A stretch of 64,000 nt of DNA from an uncultured Lachnospiraceae bacterium (GTDB lineage Bacteria; Bacillota; Clostridia; Lachnospirales; Lachnospiraceae), in contig CAJTTT010000009.1 of the NCBI GenBank assembly GCA_910579285.1, positions 4,937-68,936 on the forward strand, read 5' to 3'. The position numbers and the translations under genes are program-made. The stretch's first letter is position 1; each line of letters begins with the position of its first letter. The notes beneath the pieces are model-generated. The model was not told where the DNA came from, did not search any database, and was given only the letters and a program-made list of their open reading frames with translations. Below are positions 50,359 through 59,000 of this stretch, piece after piece.

Positions 50359-50530
50359 GCAGTGCGCAGACAGAAGAATAGACGTGGCGGGGAGCTTGCT
50401 CACCGAAGCGGCTATTCGGATGGATGCATAGGGGTGCTAAGCGCCAGTGGCGCTTGATTAGCACGGACCGAAGCGGAGCGGAGACCAGCCCGCGAGCGAG
50501 TAAAACCGAAGGTTTTGCGAGCGGCACTGC
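50359..50530. repeat. Hairpin-rich intergenic element between pta and ackA
   Basis: Bounded by GCAGTGC (50359) and GCACTGC (50524). It contains GTGCTAAGCGCC-agt-GGCGC(TTGA)TTAGCAC (50434-50464) and AAAACC-GAA-GGTTTT (50502-50516), plus repeated CGAAGC and GCGAGC words. No coding potential. Style resembles the elements at 28465 and 31222 (short stems closed by GAA loops). Confidence 0.55.
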
Positions 50531-50593
50531 GGAGTTTTCTGACATGAATCCGGGCAAAAGCAACCGAAATATCATAGAAAGAAGGAAAACAAT

Positions 50594-51790
50594 ATGAATA
50601 TACTTGTTATCAACTGCGGAAGCTCCTCCTTAAAATTCCAGCTCATCGACGCGGAGACGGAGAAGCAGATCGCAAAAGGCCTCTGCGAGCGCATCGGCAT
50701 TGAGGGCAGCCAGATTGTCTACCAGCCTGCGGGCGGTGAAAAGGAAGAGACCGTAACGCCCATGCCCGATCACACCAAAGCCATAGAGCTTGTTTTAAAC
50801 GCGCTGATGAACGAAAAGACGGGCGTGGTGAAATCCCTGGATGAGATCGGCGCGGTAGGGCACCGTATCGTACACGGCGGCGAAAAGTTTGCATCGTCCA
50901 CAATCATCACAGAGGAAGTGATCGAAGCGATCAGAGCCTGCAATGATCTGGCTCCCTTACATAATCCGGCGAATCTGATCGGCATTGATGCCTGCAAAAA
51001 GCTGATGCCGGATACGCCTATGGTGGGCGTGTTCGATACCGCTTTCCACCAGACCATGCCTCAGCATGCGTATCTGTACGGCCTGCCGTACGAGTATTAT
51101 GAGAAATACAAGGTGAGAAGATACGGCTTCCACGGCACCAGCCATTCCTATGTATCCAGACGGGCGGCTGAGATCCTTGGCAGGAATTATGAAGACATGA
51201 AGATCATAGTCTGCCATCTGGGCAACGGCGCAAGCATTTCCGCTGTGGAAAACGGGCATTGCGTGGACACCTCTATGGGCCTTACACCTCTTGAAGGGCT
51301 GATTATGGGCACCCGCTCCGGCGATATTGATCCGGCAATTATTGAATTTATAGCCCATAAGGAGAATAAGAGCATCGACGAGGTGATGACCATACTGAAC
51401 AAGAAGTCCGGCGTGCTGGGCCTTTCCGATAATCTTTCCTCGGATTTCAGGGATCTGGAGAAATCCTATGTGGCAGGGGAGGAGAGAGGACTTCGCACGA
51501 TTCTTGCGTTTTCTTACCGTGTGGCAAAATATATCGGCGCATACACCGCGGCCATGAACGGCGTGGACGCAGTCTGCTTTACGGCTGGCGTGGGTGAGAA
51601 CAACCCCTTGGTGAGAAAGCATGTGTGTGAACACCTGGGGTATCTTGGCATAACGCTGGATCAGGAGAAAAACCAGGTGCGCGGGGAGGATATGGAGATC
51701 AGTACCCCGGAATCCAAAGTGAAGGCGCTCGTTGTTCCCACCAATGAGGAACTTGCGATTGCGAGGGAGACTTTCGCGCTGGTGAAATAA
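50594..51790 (+). CDS. ackA: Acetate kinase
   Basis: 398 residues. Makes ATP and acetate from acetyl-phosphate. The phosphate-1 motif NCGSSSLKFQ, VGHRIVHGGEKF, FDTAFHQTMP (catalytic Asp), RRYGFHGTSHSYVS, HLGNGASISAVENG and FTAGVGENNPLVR are all intact. The 16 bases before its ribosome site (ATCATAGAAAGAAGGA) are identical to those before pta. A hairpin follows the stop. Confidence 0.97.
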   Translation: MNILVINCGSSSLKFQLIDAETEKQIAKGLCERIGIEGSQIVYQPAGGEKEETVTPMPDHTKAIELVLNALMNEKTGVVKSLDEIGAVGHRIVHGGEKFASSTIITEEVIEAIRACNDLAPLHNPANLIGIDACKKLMPDTPMVGVFDTAFHQTMPQHAYLYGLPYEYYEKYKVRRYGFHGTSHSYVSRRAAEILGRNYEDMKIIVCHLGNGASISAVENGHCVDTSMGLTPLEGLIMGTRSGDIDPAIIEFIAHKENKSIDEVMTILNKKSGVLGLSDNLSSDFRDLEKSYVAGEERGLRTILAFSYRVAKYIGAYTAAMNGVDAVCFTAGVGENNPLVRKHVCEHLGYLGITLDQEKNQVRGEDMEISTPESKVKALVVPTNEELAIARETFALVK

Positions 51791-51801
51791 AATAGTAAAT
51801 A

Positions 51802-51840
51802 ACAGCGGCCGTCACTACGAATCAGTGGCGGCTGTCTTTA
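51802..51840 (+). terminator. Probable intrinsic terminator after ackA
   Basis: ACAGC-(g)GCC-(gt)CAC pairs imperfectly with GTGGCGGCTGT around TACGAATCA and is followed by CTTTATAT. Bulged stem, so moderate confidence. Confidence 0.5.
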
Positions 51841-51966
51841 TATGTGCGGGAAATCTTCCGCCGATTGTATCTTACGCACGAAAATGAACCACTTACCACC
51901 GATGTTATTGCCGGAAAGTCTTCTGTGCGTTACCATGAGCCCATAAGAAAAAGGAGGCGGATACCG

Positions 51967-53616
51967 ATGAACGTTCTGGTTATAAATGGAAGCCCCAAAG
52001 GGGAAAAAAGCAACTCGTATCAACTGACAAAAGCTTTTTTGAGAGGGATAAAGGAGGCGGATAATGAAGTGGAGATCAGACGGCGCACGGTCTGCCAGAT
52101 GGATATCCGCCCCTGTCTTGGCTGTTTTTCCTGCTGGAACCGTACACCCGGCAAGTGCTGCATAGAGGATGACATGGAGCAGGTCATTCAGGACCTGCTC
52201 TGGGCGGATATCACAGTTTGGAGTTTCCCACTGTACTATTATACGGTTCCGGGCGGTCTGAAAAATCTGATAGACCGTCAGCTCCCCATGCTTCTTCCAT
52301 TTATGGAGGAGAAGGAGGGGCAGGTCGGAAACGGCGGGCATCCTTCCAGGTATGACATGAGCGGTAAGAGGACGGTGCTGATTTCCACCTGCGGTTTTTA
52401 TACGGCGGAGGGCAATTATGACGGTGTGTACAGCCTTTTCGACCATTTCTGCGGGCGGGAAAACTATACGGCGATTTTTTGCGGTCAGGGGGAACTTTTC
52501 CGCGTGCGGGAGCTGTCTGCAGTTACGGGGGCGTATCTTTCCAGCGTGGAGCAGGCGGGACGGGAATACATGTCCGGCGGAATTTCCGCACAGAGCAGGG
52601 AGCGGCTCGCACAGCTTCTGCTGCCGAGGGAAACCTTTGAGGCGTGTGCGGACGCAAGCTGGGGAATAGAAAAGGAAACCGATGGAACGGGAAAAGAAGG
52701 CGGCAGTACAAAAACAGAGTCCGATACCCTGAAATTTACCAGACAGATGGCGGCGCTTTATCGGAAGGAGAGCTGGACCGGCAAAGACTTTGTGCTGGAA
52801 ATGTGCTACACGGACGTGGAGGAAACTTACCAGATTCTGCTGGGCAAGGATGGCAGTCATGTCTGCACGGACGGCTCCCTTACAGCTGATACAAGGATCG
52901 AGACGCCGGTCACGGTATGGCGCTCGATTGCGGCGGGAGAGATCCGGGGAGACGAGGCCATGATGCAGGGGCTTTACCGTGTGAAGGGTGACTTTGACCT
53001 GATGCTGAAATGGGACGAGTATTTCGGCGGTTCCCGCCCGCAGACTAAGCGGATGAAAGAGACTTCGGAACAGAAGAATACAGATATGAATATCATGCTG
53101 ATTCCGTGGATCGTCCTGTGGGTGGCAGCCTCCATCAGTAAACAGCCGGGATGTCTGCTTGCCGTCGCAGCCAGTGCACTTGTGCCGCTTGCCTATTACC
53201 GGCATAGAAAAACGGTGTATGACGTGTTTGGCGGTGCGCTGGTGACGGGATTTTCCGTGGCGATGCTGGCAGGCGTGTCCGAAACGTGGATGCTGCCAGT
53301 ATCCTATCTGGCCTTCGGCCTGATGTGGCTGAGCTCCTGTCCCGGAAAGCGTATCCCTCTTACGGCCCACTATTCCATGAACAGCTATGGCGGTGAGGAT
53401 GCCCTCAAAAATGGACTTTTTGTAAAGACGAACCGTATTCTCACCGTGCTATGGGGTATCCTTTATGTGATTACGGCAGTGTTCAGCTGGTTTTTGATGC
53501 GGTCGGCGGTAAGCAGTCTGACAGGACTGATCAATTCTGTGCTCCCTGTGTTGATGGGAATTTTTACAGTGTGGTTTCAAAAGTGGTACCCGGCGAGGGT
53601 GGCAAGGGGGAAATAG
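51967..53616 (+). CDS. Three-part fusion: FMN-reductase/ISF-like flavoprotein, SCP2-like domain, membrane domain
   Basis: 549 residues. Residues 1-215 are an NADPH-dependent FMN reductase-like flavodoxin fold (VLVINGSPKGEKSNSYQLTK) carrying CLGCFSC...C (Cys50, 53, 56, 64/65), close to the compact cluster motif of iron-sulfur flavoproteins. Residues ~240-355 (FTRQMAALYRKESW ... YQILLGKDGSHVCTDG ... IAAGEIRGDEAMMQGLYRVKGD) resemble an SCP2 sterol-carrier-like lipid-binding fold. Residues ~375-545 hold about five transmembrane helices. It may pass electrons to a membrane-associated hydrophobic substrate, but this is inference. ATG 51967 follows AAGGAGG. A long antisense frame over it is a shadow. 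LytTR and DUF3021 genes follow 4 bases later. Confidence 0.8.
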   Translation: MNVLVINGSPKGEKSNSYQLTKAFLRGIKEADNEVEIRRRTVCQMDIRPCLGCFSCWNRTPGKCCIEDDMEQVIQDLLWADITVWSFPLYYYTVPGGLKNLIDRQLPMLLPFMEEKEGQVGNGGHPSRYDMSGKRTVLISTCGFYTAEGNYDGVYSLFDHFCGRENYTAIFCGQGELFRVRELSAVTGAYLSSVEQAGREYMSGGISAQSRERLAQLLLPRETFEACADASWGIEKETDGTGKEGGSTKTESDTLKFTRQMAALYRKESWTGKDFVLEMCYTDVEETYQILLGKDGSHVCTDGSLTADTRIETPVTVWRSIAAGEIRGDEAMMQGLYRVKGDFDLMLKWDEYFGGSRPQTKRMKETSEQKNTDMNIMLIPWIVLWVAASISKQPGCLLAVAASALVPLAYYRHRKTVYDVFGGALVTGFSVAMLAGVSETWMLPVSYLAFGLMWLSSCPGKRIPLTAHYSMNSYGGEDALKNGLFVKTNRILTVLWGILYVITAVFSWFLMRSAVSSLTGLINSVLPVLMGIFTVWFQKWYPARVARGK

Positions 53617-53620
53617 ACTT

Positions 53621-54058
53621 ATGAAAATAACAATACAGGATATTGCGCCCGGGGAAGAGGAAGAGATCATTGTAAGGTGCAGGGATTTGGATGAGGCGCT
53701 CCTTCGCATGATTTATGAGTTAAAGACGAGACGCGGAAAGTTTACGGTCACGGACAATGATAAGATCAGACAGATTGACGCGGGAGACATCTATTATTTT
53801 GAGGCTGTGGACAACAAGGTATTTCTCTATCTGGAACAGGATGTGTTCGAGGTCAGATATAAGCTCTATGAGATTGAGGAAGGGTATGCCAATACGGATT
53901 TTTTCCGGGCCTCCAAATCAGTGATTATCAATCTTGCCAAGGTGAAACAGTTTGCGCCGGATTTCGGCGGACGGTTTGAAGCGCAGATGAGGAACGGAGA
54001 GAGGCTGATGGTTTCCAGGCAGTATGTGCCGGCGCTGAAAAAGAGACTTGGCATGTGA
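53621..54058 (+). CDS. LytTR-family DNA-binding regulator without receiver domain
   Basis: 145 residues with a short N-terminal strand-helix part (KITIQDIAPGEEEEIIVRCR) and a C-terminal LytTR domain (~45-143: IDAGDIYYFEAVDNKVFLYL, FFRASKSVIINLAKVKQFAP, GERLMVSRQYVPALKKRLG). Such stand-alone LytTR regulators usually pair with a small membrane protein that senses or sequesters them; the DUF3021 gene 48 bases downstream fits that role. It starts 4 bases after the flavoprotein fusion, so it may regulate that gene as well as itself. Confidence 0.92.
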   Translation: MKITIQDIAPGEEEEIIVRCRDLDEALLRMIYELKTRRGKFTVTDNDKIRQIDAGDIYYFEAVDNKVFLYLEQDVFEVRYKLYEIEEGYANTDFFRASKSVIINLAKVKQFAPDFGGRFEAQMRNGERLMVSRQYVPALKKRLGM

Positions 54059-54106
54059 AAAGCGGGGAATCTGAAACAGCAGACGAACGCGGAAGTGAGG
54101 GTTGAT

Positions 54107-54580
54107 ATGAAAGCATATATAACGGAGAGTGTGAAAAAAAGGATGATGGAACTGCTGCTTACGTTCTGCATGGTGACCACTGGCAGTGTCTTTGTCTGTG
54201 CGGTTTATAACAAGGTGTTCTGGCCGCAGGGTACGTTTCTGGAGTCGAACATCCTCTGGCAGCTTCTGGCACTGGCATTTGTGTGCAGCCTGGGCAATTT
54301 TATTCATTCCTATCGGGAAATCAGCCGCAGGAGGTCGGTGTTCAATAAAGGACTGCACTATGTGTATATCAATGTAGTTGTGCTGGGCTGCGGCTACGGG
54401 TTTGAATGGATGGATATGGAAAATATTTCTATGCTGGCGGCTATGATGCTTGGAATCCTGGTTGTCTTTGCTGTCGTTTCTTATGTGATATGGAAACTGC
54501 ACGCAAGAGAATCCGAGAATCTGAACAGGAAACTAAGAGAGTATCAGCAGGCGGTGGAAAAGGCGCCGCAGTCTGTCTGA
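54107..54580 (+). CDS. DUF3021 membrane protein, partner of the LytTR regulator
   Basis: 157 residues, four predicted membrane helices (LLTFCMVTTGSVFVCAVY; LLALAFVCSLGNFI; YVYINVVVLGCGYGF; MLAAMMLGILVVFAVVSYVIW) and a basic cytoplasmic tail ending in a likely helix (ENLNRKLREYQQAVEKA). DUF3021 proteins are commonly encoded next to LytTR regulators and are thought to control them at the membrane. ATG 54107 has GAGGG upstream; GTG four codons earlier is possible. Confidence 0.9.
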   Translation: MKAYITESVKKRMMELLLTFCMVTTGSVFVCAVYNKVFWPQGTFLESNILWQLLALAFVCSLGNFIHSYREISRRRSVFNKGLHYVYINVVVLGCGYGFEWMDMENISMLAAMMLGILVVFAVVSYVIWKLHARESENLNRKLREYQQAVEKAPQSV

Positions 54581-54739
54581 CCCGGAAACAGACCAGATAC
54601 AGGAAGTGTGATCAACGCAATAAGTGAGCGGTATTATGGCAACATTTGTAGAGAAGAAAGCCGGTCTTTGCCTTACAGTCATAAGTAGTGGAGCGTGTTC
54701 GGGCACGGAAACGAAGATGAGGGGAAAAGGAGACGGGAA

Positions 54740-56089
54740 ATGAAAAGAGGCGGGCGGTTCATAAATTTGTTCACAGGATTGACACTGGCAGGCATGGTTT
54801 TTGCGATGGCCGGATGCGGTGCGGGCGGCGAAACACAGCATGACAGTGCGCAGACGGCAGAAACAGCGGATACAGAGACGGCGGAGACGGCAGAGGAGAC
54901 GGATGCGGCGCAGGAGCAGAAAACTGCCACCGCGCAGGAGCCCCAGGAGTGGGAGTGGGATGCGCAGGACGAGGAGACGCTGCGGTATGCGTTTGCGAAA
55001 GCGTTCGGCGGCAGGGCAGGCGTCTGTGTGCCGATGGCAGCTCTTTCGGACACGGACAGAATGGCGATTGTGAAAGACCAGTTTAACAGCGTTACGATGG
55101 AAAACGAGATGAAGCCGGATACCCTTCTTGGGAATAAGCCGGTGATCGGGGAGGACGGGTTCCCGGTTCTTTCGTTTACGGTTCCCGATATGATGCTTAA
55201 GGAAATCAAAGCGTACAACGACACTGCGGGCAGGGACGGAAGAAAGATTATGGTGAGGGGACATGTGCTGGTATGGCATTCCCAGACGCCGGAGTGGTTC
55301 TTCCACGAGGAGTACAACGTGGATAAGCCTTATGTGGACAAGCAGACCATGCTTGCCCGTATGGAGAATTATATCAAACAGGTGATGGAGCACTACGAGA
55401 GTGAGGACAGCGAATACAGGGGGATGATTTACGCGTGGGATGTGGTGAACGAGGCGGTAAATGACACCGACGGCGGCATGCGCACCGACTCTTCCTGGTT
55501 CCGGGTGTTTTACAGCTTTGATTATGTGGAATGGGCGTTTGTGTACGCAAACCAGTATGCGCCCGCTCATATCAAACTTTTTTACAACGACTATAACGAT
55601 ATCAACCCTAAAAAAGCGGACGGCATCTGTAAACTGATAGAACAGATCAAGTCAAATCCAGAAGCCCGAATCGACGGTATGGGTATGCAGGGCCATTACG
55701 ATATGAATTTTTCCGATGTCCTGTTTAAGCAGAGCGCCAGAAAATATGCGGCTGTTGTGGATGAGATTCAGATAACGGAGCTTGATCTGAAAGCGAGTAC
55801 GGGTTTTGACGGAACCGATATGGAGGAGGAGTATCAGAAACAGGCGGATGTATACAAATCCCTGTATGATGCGGTGAAAAGTCTGAAACAGGAGGGCGTA
55901 CCGATTACAGCGATCGTGTTCTGGGGAACGGACGACCGCCATTCCTGGCTGCAGAGCGCGAATGCGGCAGGCGGTTCGGCCGACGGCACAAGGGTCCAGT
56001 GCCCGCTGCTCTTTGATAAGGATTATCAGAAAAAGCCTGCGTTTTGGGCGTTTGTGGATGATTCCAAACTGGAGCCGGCGGCTGAATAG
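54740..56089 (+). CDS. GH10 endo-beta-1,4-xylanase, lipoprotein
   Basis: 449 residues. The signal peptide ends in lipobox AMAGC, so the enzyme should be tethered outside the membrane. A Thr/Glu/Ala-rich linker follows (to ~70). The GH10 barrel has the acid/base Glu238 in WDVVNEAVND and the nucleophile Glu347 in ITELDLKA, along with GHVLVWHSQTPEWFF and FWGTDDRHSWL, all conserved. No carbohydrate-binding module is attached. It would cut xylan to oligosaccharides near the cell surface. ATG 54740 follows AAAGGAGA. Neighbours are not other xylan genes. The importer at 18.8-22 kb is a possible, unproven, partner. Confidence 0.95.
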   Translation: MKRGGRFINLFTGLTLAGMVFAMAGCGAGGETQHDSAQTAETADTETAETAEETDAAQEQKTATAQEPQEWEWDAQDEETLRYAFAKAFGGRAGVCVPMAALSDTDRMAIVKDQFNSVTMENEMKPDTLLGNKPVIGEDGFPVLSFTVPDMMLKEIKAYNDTAGRDGRKIMVRGHVLVWHSQTPEWFFHEEYNVDKPYVDKQTMLARMENYIKQVMEHYESEDSEYRGMIYAWDVVNEAVNDTDGGMRTDSSWFRVFYSFDYVEWAFVYANQYAPAHIKLFYNDYNDINPKKADGICKLIEQIKSNPEARIDGMGMQGHYDMNFSDVLFKQSARKYAAVVDEIQITELDLKASTGFDGTDMEEEYQKQADVYKSLYDAVKSLKQEGVPITAIVFWGTDDRHSWLQSANAAGGSADGTRVQCPLLFDKDYQKKPAFWAFVDDSKLEPAAE

Positions 56090-56142
56090 AAGACATGACA
56101 GGCCAGGAACAGCAGTGTCTGTTTATCTGATGCATGAAAAGA

Positions 56143-56163
56143 GGGGCGCTAACTCTGCGCCCC
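56143..56163 (-). terminator. Hairpin overlapping the hemerythrin stop, convergent with xylanase
   Basis: GGGGCGC pairs with GCGCCCC around seven bases that include the minus-strand stop codon. On the minus strand it is followed by TCTTTTC. On the plus strand a T7 run occurs only 10 bases later. Probably serves both converging genes. Confidence 0.7.
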
Positions 56164-56964
56164 TGCTCCGATTTTTTTGTCGCTGTGTAAAATGTGATTT
56201 ACCAGCCACTCAGTCAGAAATTCCATAAGATCTTCCAGCGTCTCCTGCTGGTTCTCATCAATATGTTCCAGATCCATTTCTTCCAGTCTCGACACGAAAG
56301 CTTCGTGCGCCCGTCTCTGCGCCTCCAGCCCCTCATAGTGGATGCTCTCCATATAGAGCTCTTCATCCTGGAAATGAAATTTTGTGTAATCCCGCAGCTC
56401 TTCCAGAAGGTGAACGATCTCGTCATATTTGTCGAATGCCATATCATCCGTCATCACGCGGTACACATCCCCGATGATGCGGAACAGCTCCCGGTGTTCT
56501 TTATCGATCAGCGGAATATTGGTCAGGTAAGTATCGTTAAACTCGGGTGCACATCTTTCCTCCGATGGCCTTAATTTGCCGATCATCAGGTCGGAGCTGA
56601 TAATGTGCCGGTACAGCCAGGTCACAAGGTACCGCAGCAGATCGTCAAGCATTTCCTGCTGGGCGTTATCGGAGGAGAAGGAGTTTGTGATGCCGTTGAT
56701 CTTGTCGCGGAAGAAGAGGTGCTGCTTTTTTTGCAGGGAAAGTTCCGGGTGGCGGATGCTTTCCATATAATCCTCTTCATGCTGGAAATGTTCTTCCGCA
56801 TACTGGTCAAGACGCTCCACCATCTCCATAATATGGTCGTATTTGTCATTTAAAATCTGGTTATCCAGCAATTCCTGCGTTTCGTTTATGATCCGAAAAA
56901 GCTCCCTGTGTTCGCTGTCGATTTCGGCCACACCGATCAGGCAGTCGTCTGTAAAATAATACAT
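56149..56964 (-). CDS. Tandem hemerythrin-domain protein
   Basis: 271 residues formed by two bacteriohemerythrin domains. Domain 1 (1-125) shows IDSEHRELFRII, EEHFQHEEDYMESIRHP, QKKQHLFFRDKI and WLYRHIISSD; domain 2 (~140-265) repeats the pattern with IDKEHRELFRIIGD, KFHFQDEELYMESIHYEG, AHEAFVSRL and WLVNHILHSD. Both carry the His/Glu/Asp set for a di-iron O2 site, although HFQHEE has become HFQDEE in domain 2, swapping one His for Asp. Likely an oxygen sensor or scavenger in an anaerobe. Start ATG has GGGAGGACTCC upstream on the minus strand. The chemoreceptor gene is divergent. Confidence 0.92.
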   Translation of the reverse strand: MYYFTDDCLIGVAEIDSEHRELFRIINETQELLDNQILNDKYDHIMEMVERLDQYAEEHFQHEEDYMESIRHPELSLQKKQHLFFRDKINGITNSFSSDNAQQEMLDDLLRYLVTWLYRHIISSDLMIGKLRPSEERCAPEFNDTYLTNIPLIDKEHRELFRIIGDVYRVMTDDMAFDKYDEIVHLLEELRDYTKFHFQDEELYMESIHYEGLEAQRRAHEAFVSRLEEMDLEHIDENQQETLEDLMEFLTEWLVNHILHSDKKIGAGAQS

Positions 56965-57116
56965 AATTGGAGTCCTCCCTATAAAAATATATCGTGAAAT
57001 TTACTTTTTGCGCTCATTATATCATAAAATACGGCCTAAACACAGAGGCCGGAAAAATATTTGTTCGCAGCGGATGTTGTTTTGATATCCAAAGAGCCGG
57101 ATTTGCGCGTAAACCC

Positions 57117-57145
57117 TTGAAAAAATGACGGAAAAGGAGTATAAT
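57117..57145 (+). promoter_or_regulatory. Sigma-A promoter overlapping the chemoreceptor N-terminus
   Basis: TTGAAA and TATAAT with a 17-base spacer. Transcription would start near 57152, downstream of the first in-frame ATG (57125), which decides against that start. Confidence 0.65.
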
Positions 57146-57169
57146 AATATTGTTTTTGTGAACAGACTT

Positions 57170-58987
57170 ATGGGGAAGGATGTGAAGGAATTGGACAAGA
57201 AACAGGGTAGAACCAAGAGCCTGAAGACGACGCTGGTATTAGTCTGCGCGACACTCGGCATTATCATTGGAGTGGTGGTCGGTCTGATCGGTGTGATGAC
57301 GATTCGAAACATATCAAACGGCGCTTATGATGAGTATGCGAGGGCGATGGATGATGGGTATCGGACAGAGATTAAGTCCCAGGTGCAGAGTGTGCTGGCA
57401 ATCCTGCAGGCAGAGTATGACAAGGCGGCAGCAGGGATTCTGACGGAGGAAGAGGCGAAGGCGGAGGCGGCGGAAATCGTCCGCGCCATGCGTTACCGGG
57501 ATGACGACAGCGGTTATTTCTGGATAGACGATACGGATTACATACTGGTTATGCACCCGATTCTGCCGGAACAGGAAGGCAGCAACCGCTATGATCTGGA
57601 GGATCAGAACGGCATTATGATCATTCAGTCGATTATGAAGGCCTGCCAGTCGGCGGACAAGGGCGGTTATAATGAATTTTACTTTACAAAAGCGGACGGG
57701 GTGACCGTTGCGCCGAAGGTAGCCTATTCCGGCTATTTTGAGCCTTGGGGCTGGGCTGTTTCCACGGGGAACTATGTGGATGACATGGAGCTGGAGATGC
57801 AGGGGATCAAGGCTTCGATTGTCAAAGAGTTTCGAAATTCCTGCATTCTTATGGCAGGATGCTGTGTGATTCTGTTGATCATTACGGTGGTGGTATCCGT
57901 TATTGTGGGCGAGTTTCTGGTGGTTCCGCTCCGCAGGGTCAAGGACTTCGCAGTCAGCATCTCTGAGGGTGACCTGACGGCGGATGTGGAAGTAAGACAG
58001 AGAAATGAGATGGGCGTGGCGGCGGACAGCTTAAACACGGCCAGGGAGAAGATTCATGGTCTCATTATGGCGATTGCCGGAACAGCCCATAAGGTAGAGG
58101 GCATGACGGTAGAGTTCGATGAGAGCTTCCGGCAGATGGAGAAATCCATCGGTGAAGTGGATATCGCAGTGGAAGAGATTGCCAAAAATATTACCGCTCA
58201 GGCGGCATCCACGTCGGATGCTACGGGAGAGGTCAATAAAATTGCGGAGGGAATTGACAGAACAACCAAGGAAGTGGCGGATCTGCGAGACAATTCCGAC
58301 TCCATGAAGAAGCTGAGCCAGGAGTGTTCCGATAAGCTGCAGGAGCTGGTACAGGCTAATATGCGCACCAAGGAAGACGTGGTGAGCATGCAGACCCAGG
58401 CGGAAGCCACCAACGAGGCGGCGGATGCCATCAAGCAGGCGGCAGGATTGATTGACGCGATTGCGGATCAGACGAATCTGCTGGCGCTGAATGCGTCCAT
58501 TGAGGCTGCCCGTGCCGGGGAGAGTGGTAAAGGCTTTGCGGTGGTAGCCACAGAGATTGGCGCGCTGGCGAACCAGTCCACGCAGGCGGTAGGTGAAATT
58601 TCCAAGATTATCAACGATCTGGTAAGTAAGTCGGTGCAGTCCCTGCAGATTATGGAGAAGGTCAACGGGACAGTGGAGCATCAGGTGGATGTGTTAAACG
58701 ACACCCAGAGTATTTTCAAGGATCTGTATGTGAATCTGGATCAGTGCATGGCGTCCATCGTGAACATAGAGGAAATGACAGAGGATATCGAGAGGCAGAG
58801 GCAGGGCATTACCACAGTGCTGGATACGTTAAACAGTCTGGCTCAGGACAATGCGGCATCCTCACAGGAGACGTCAGCCATGACGGAAGAACTGGGACAG
58901 ATTGTTTCCAGATCCAAGGAGATGGTGGAAGATTTGAAGGGCGATGTGGATCATCTGGTAGGCGGTGTGGAGCAGTTCTCTGTCTGA
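57170..58987 (+). CDS. Methyl-accepting chemotaxis protein with Cache sensor
   Basis: About 600 residues. N-terminal membrane helix TLVLVCATLGIIIGVVVGLIGV, then an extracellular single Cache domain (DDDSGYFWIDDTDYILVMHP; YFEPWGWAVSTGNY), second helix CILMAGCCVILLIITVVVSVIV, HAMP (VPLRRVKDFAVSISEGDLTADV) and a long signalling coiled coil with the hairpin tip IADQTNLLALNASIEAARAGESGKGFAVVA. It would signal to CheA via CheW; none are in the window. The start is uncertain. ATG 57170 is the first after the mapped promoter, but TTG 57191 has the better ribosome site (GGGGAAGGA). The upstream ATG at 57125 lies inside the promoter. Confidence 0.92.
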   Translation: MGKDVKELDKKQGRTKSLKTTLVLVCATLGIIIGVVVGLIGVMTIRNISNGAYDEYARAMDDGYRTEIKSQVQSVLAILQAEYDKAAAGILTEEEAKAEAAEIVRAMRYRDDDSGYFWIDDTDYILVMHPILPEQEGSNRYDLEDQNGIMIIQSIMKACQSADKGGYNEFYFTKADGVTVAPKVAYSGYFEPWGWAVSTGNYVDDMELEMQGIKASIVKEFRNSCILMAGCCVILLIITVVVSVIVGEFLVVPLRRVKDFAVSISEGDLTADVEVRQRNEMGVAADSLNTAREKIHGLIMAIAGTAHKVEGMTVEFDESFRQMEKSIGEVDIAVEEIAKNITAQAASTSDATGEVNKIAEGIDRTTKEVADLRDNSDSMKKLSQECSDKLQELVQANMRTKEDVVSMQTQAEATNEAADAIKQAAGLIDAIADQTNLLALNASIEAARAGESGKGFAVVATEIGALANQSTQAVGEISKIINDLVSKSVQSLQIMEKVNGTVEHQVDVLNDTQSIFKDLYVNLDQCMASIVNIEEMTEDIERQRQGITTVLDTLNSLAQDNAASSQETSAMTEELGQIVSRSKEMVEDLKGDVDHLVGGVEQFSV

Positions 58988-59000
58988 GATGCTGGTCTAC

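Noticed and set aside
51838..53370. 510-residue minus-strand ORF opposite the flavoprotein fusion
   Set aside because: The plus strand encodes clear FMN-reductase and membrane segments with a good ribosome site. The antisense product is Arg/His-rich with no recognisable fold, a typical shadow.
54636..54743. 35-codon ORF ending in ATGA over the xylanase start
   Set aside because: No ribosome site and a composition like non-coding DNA. The overlap can arise by chance because ATGA only needs an A after the start codon.
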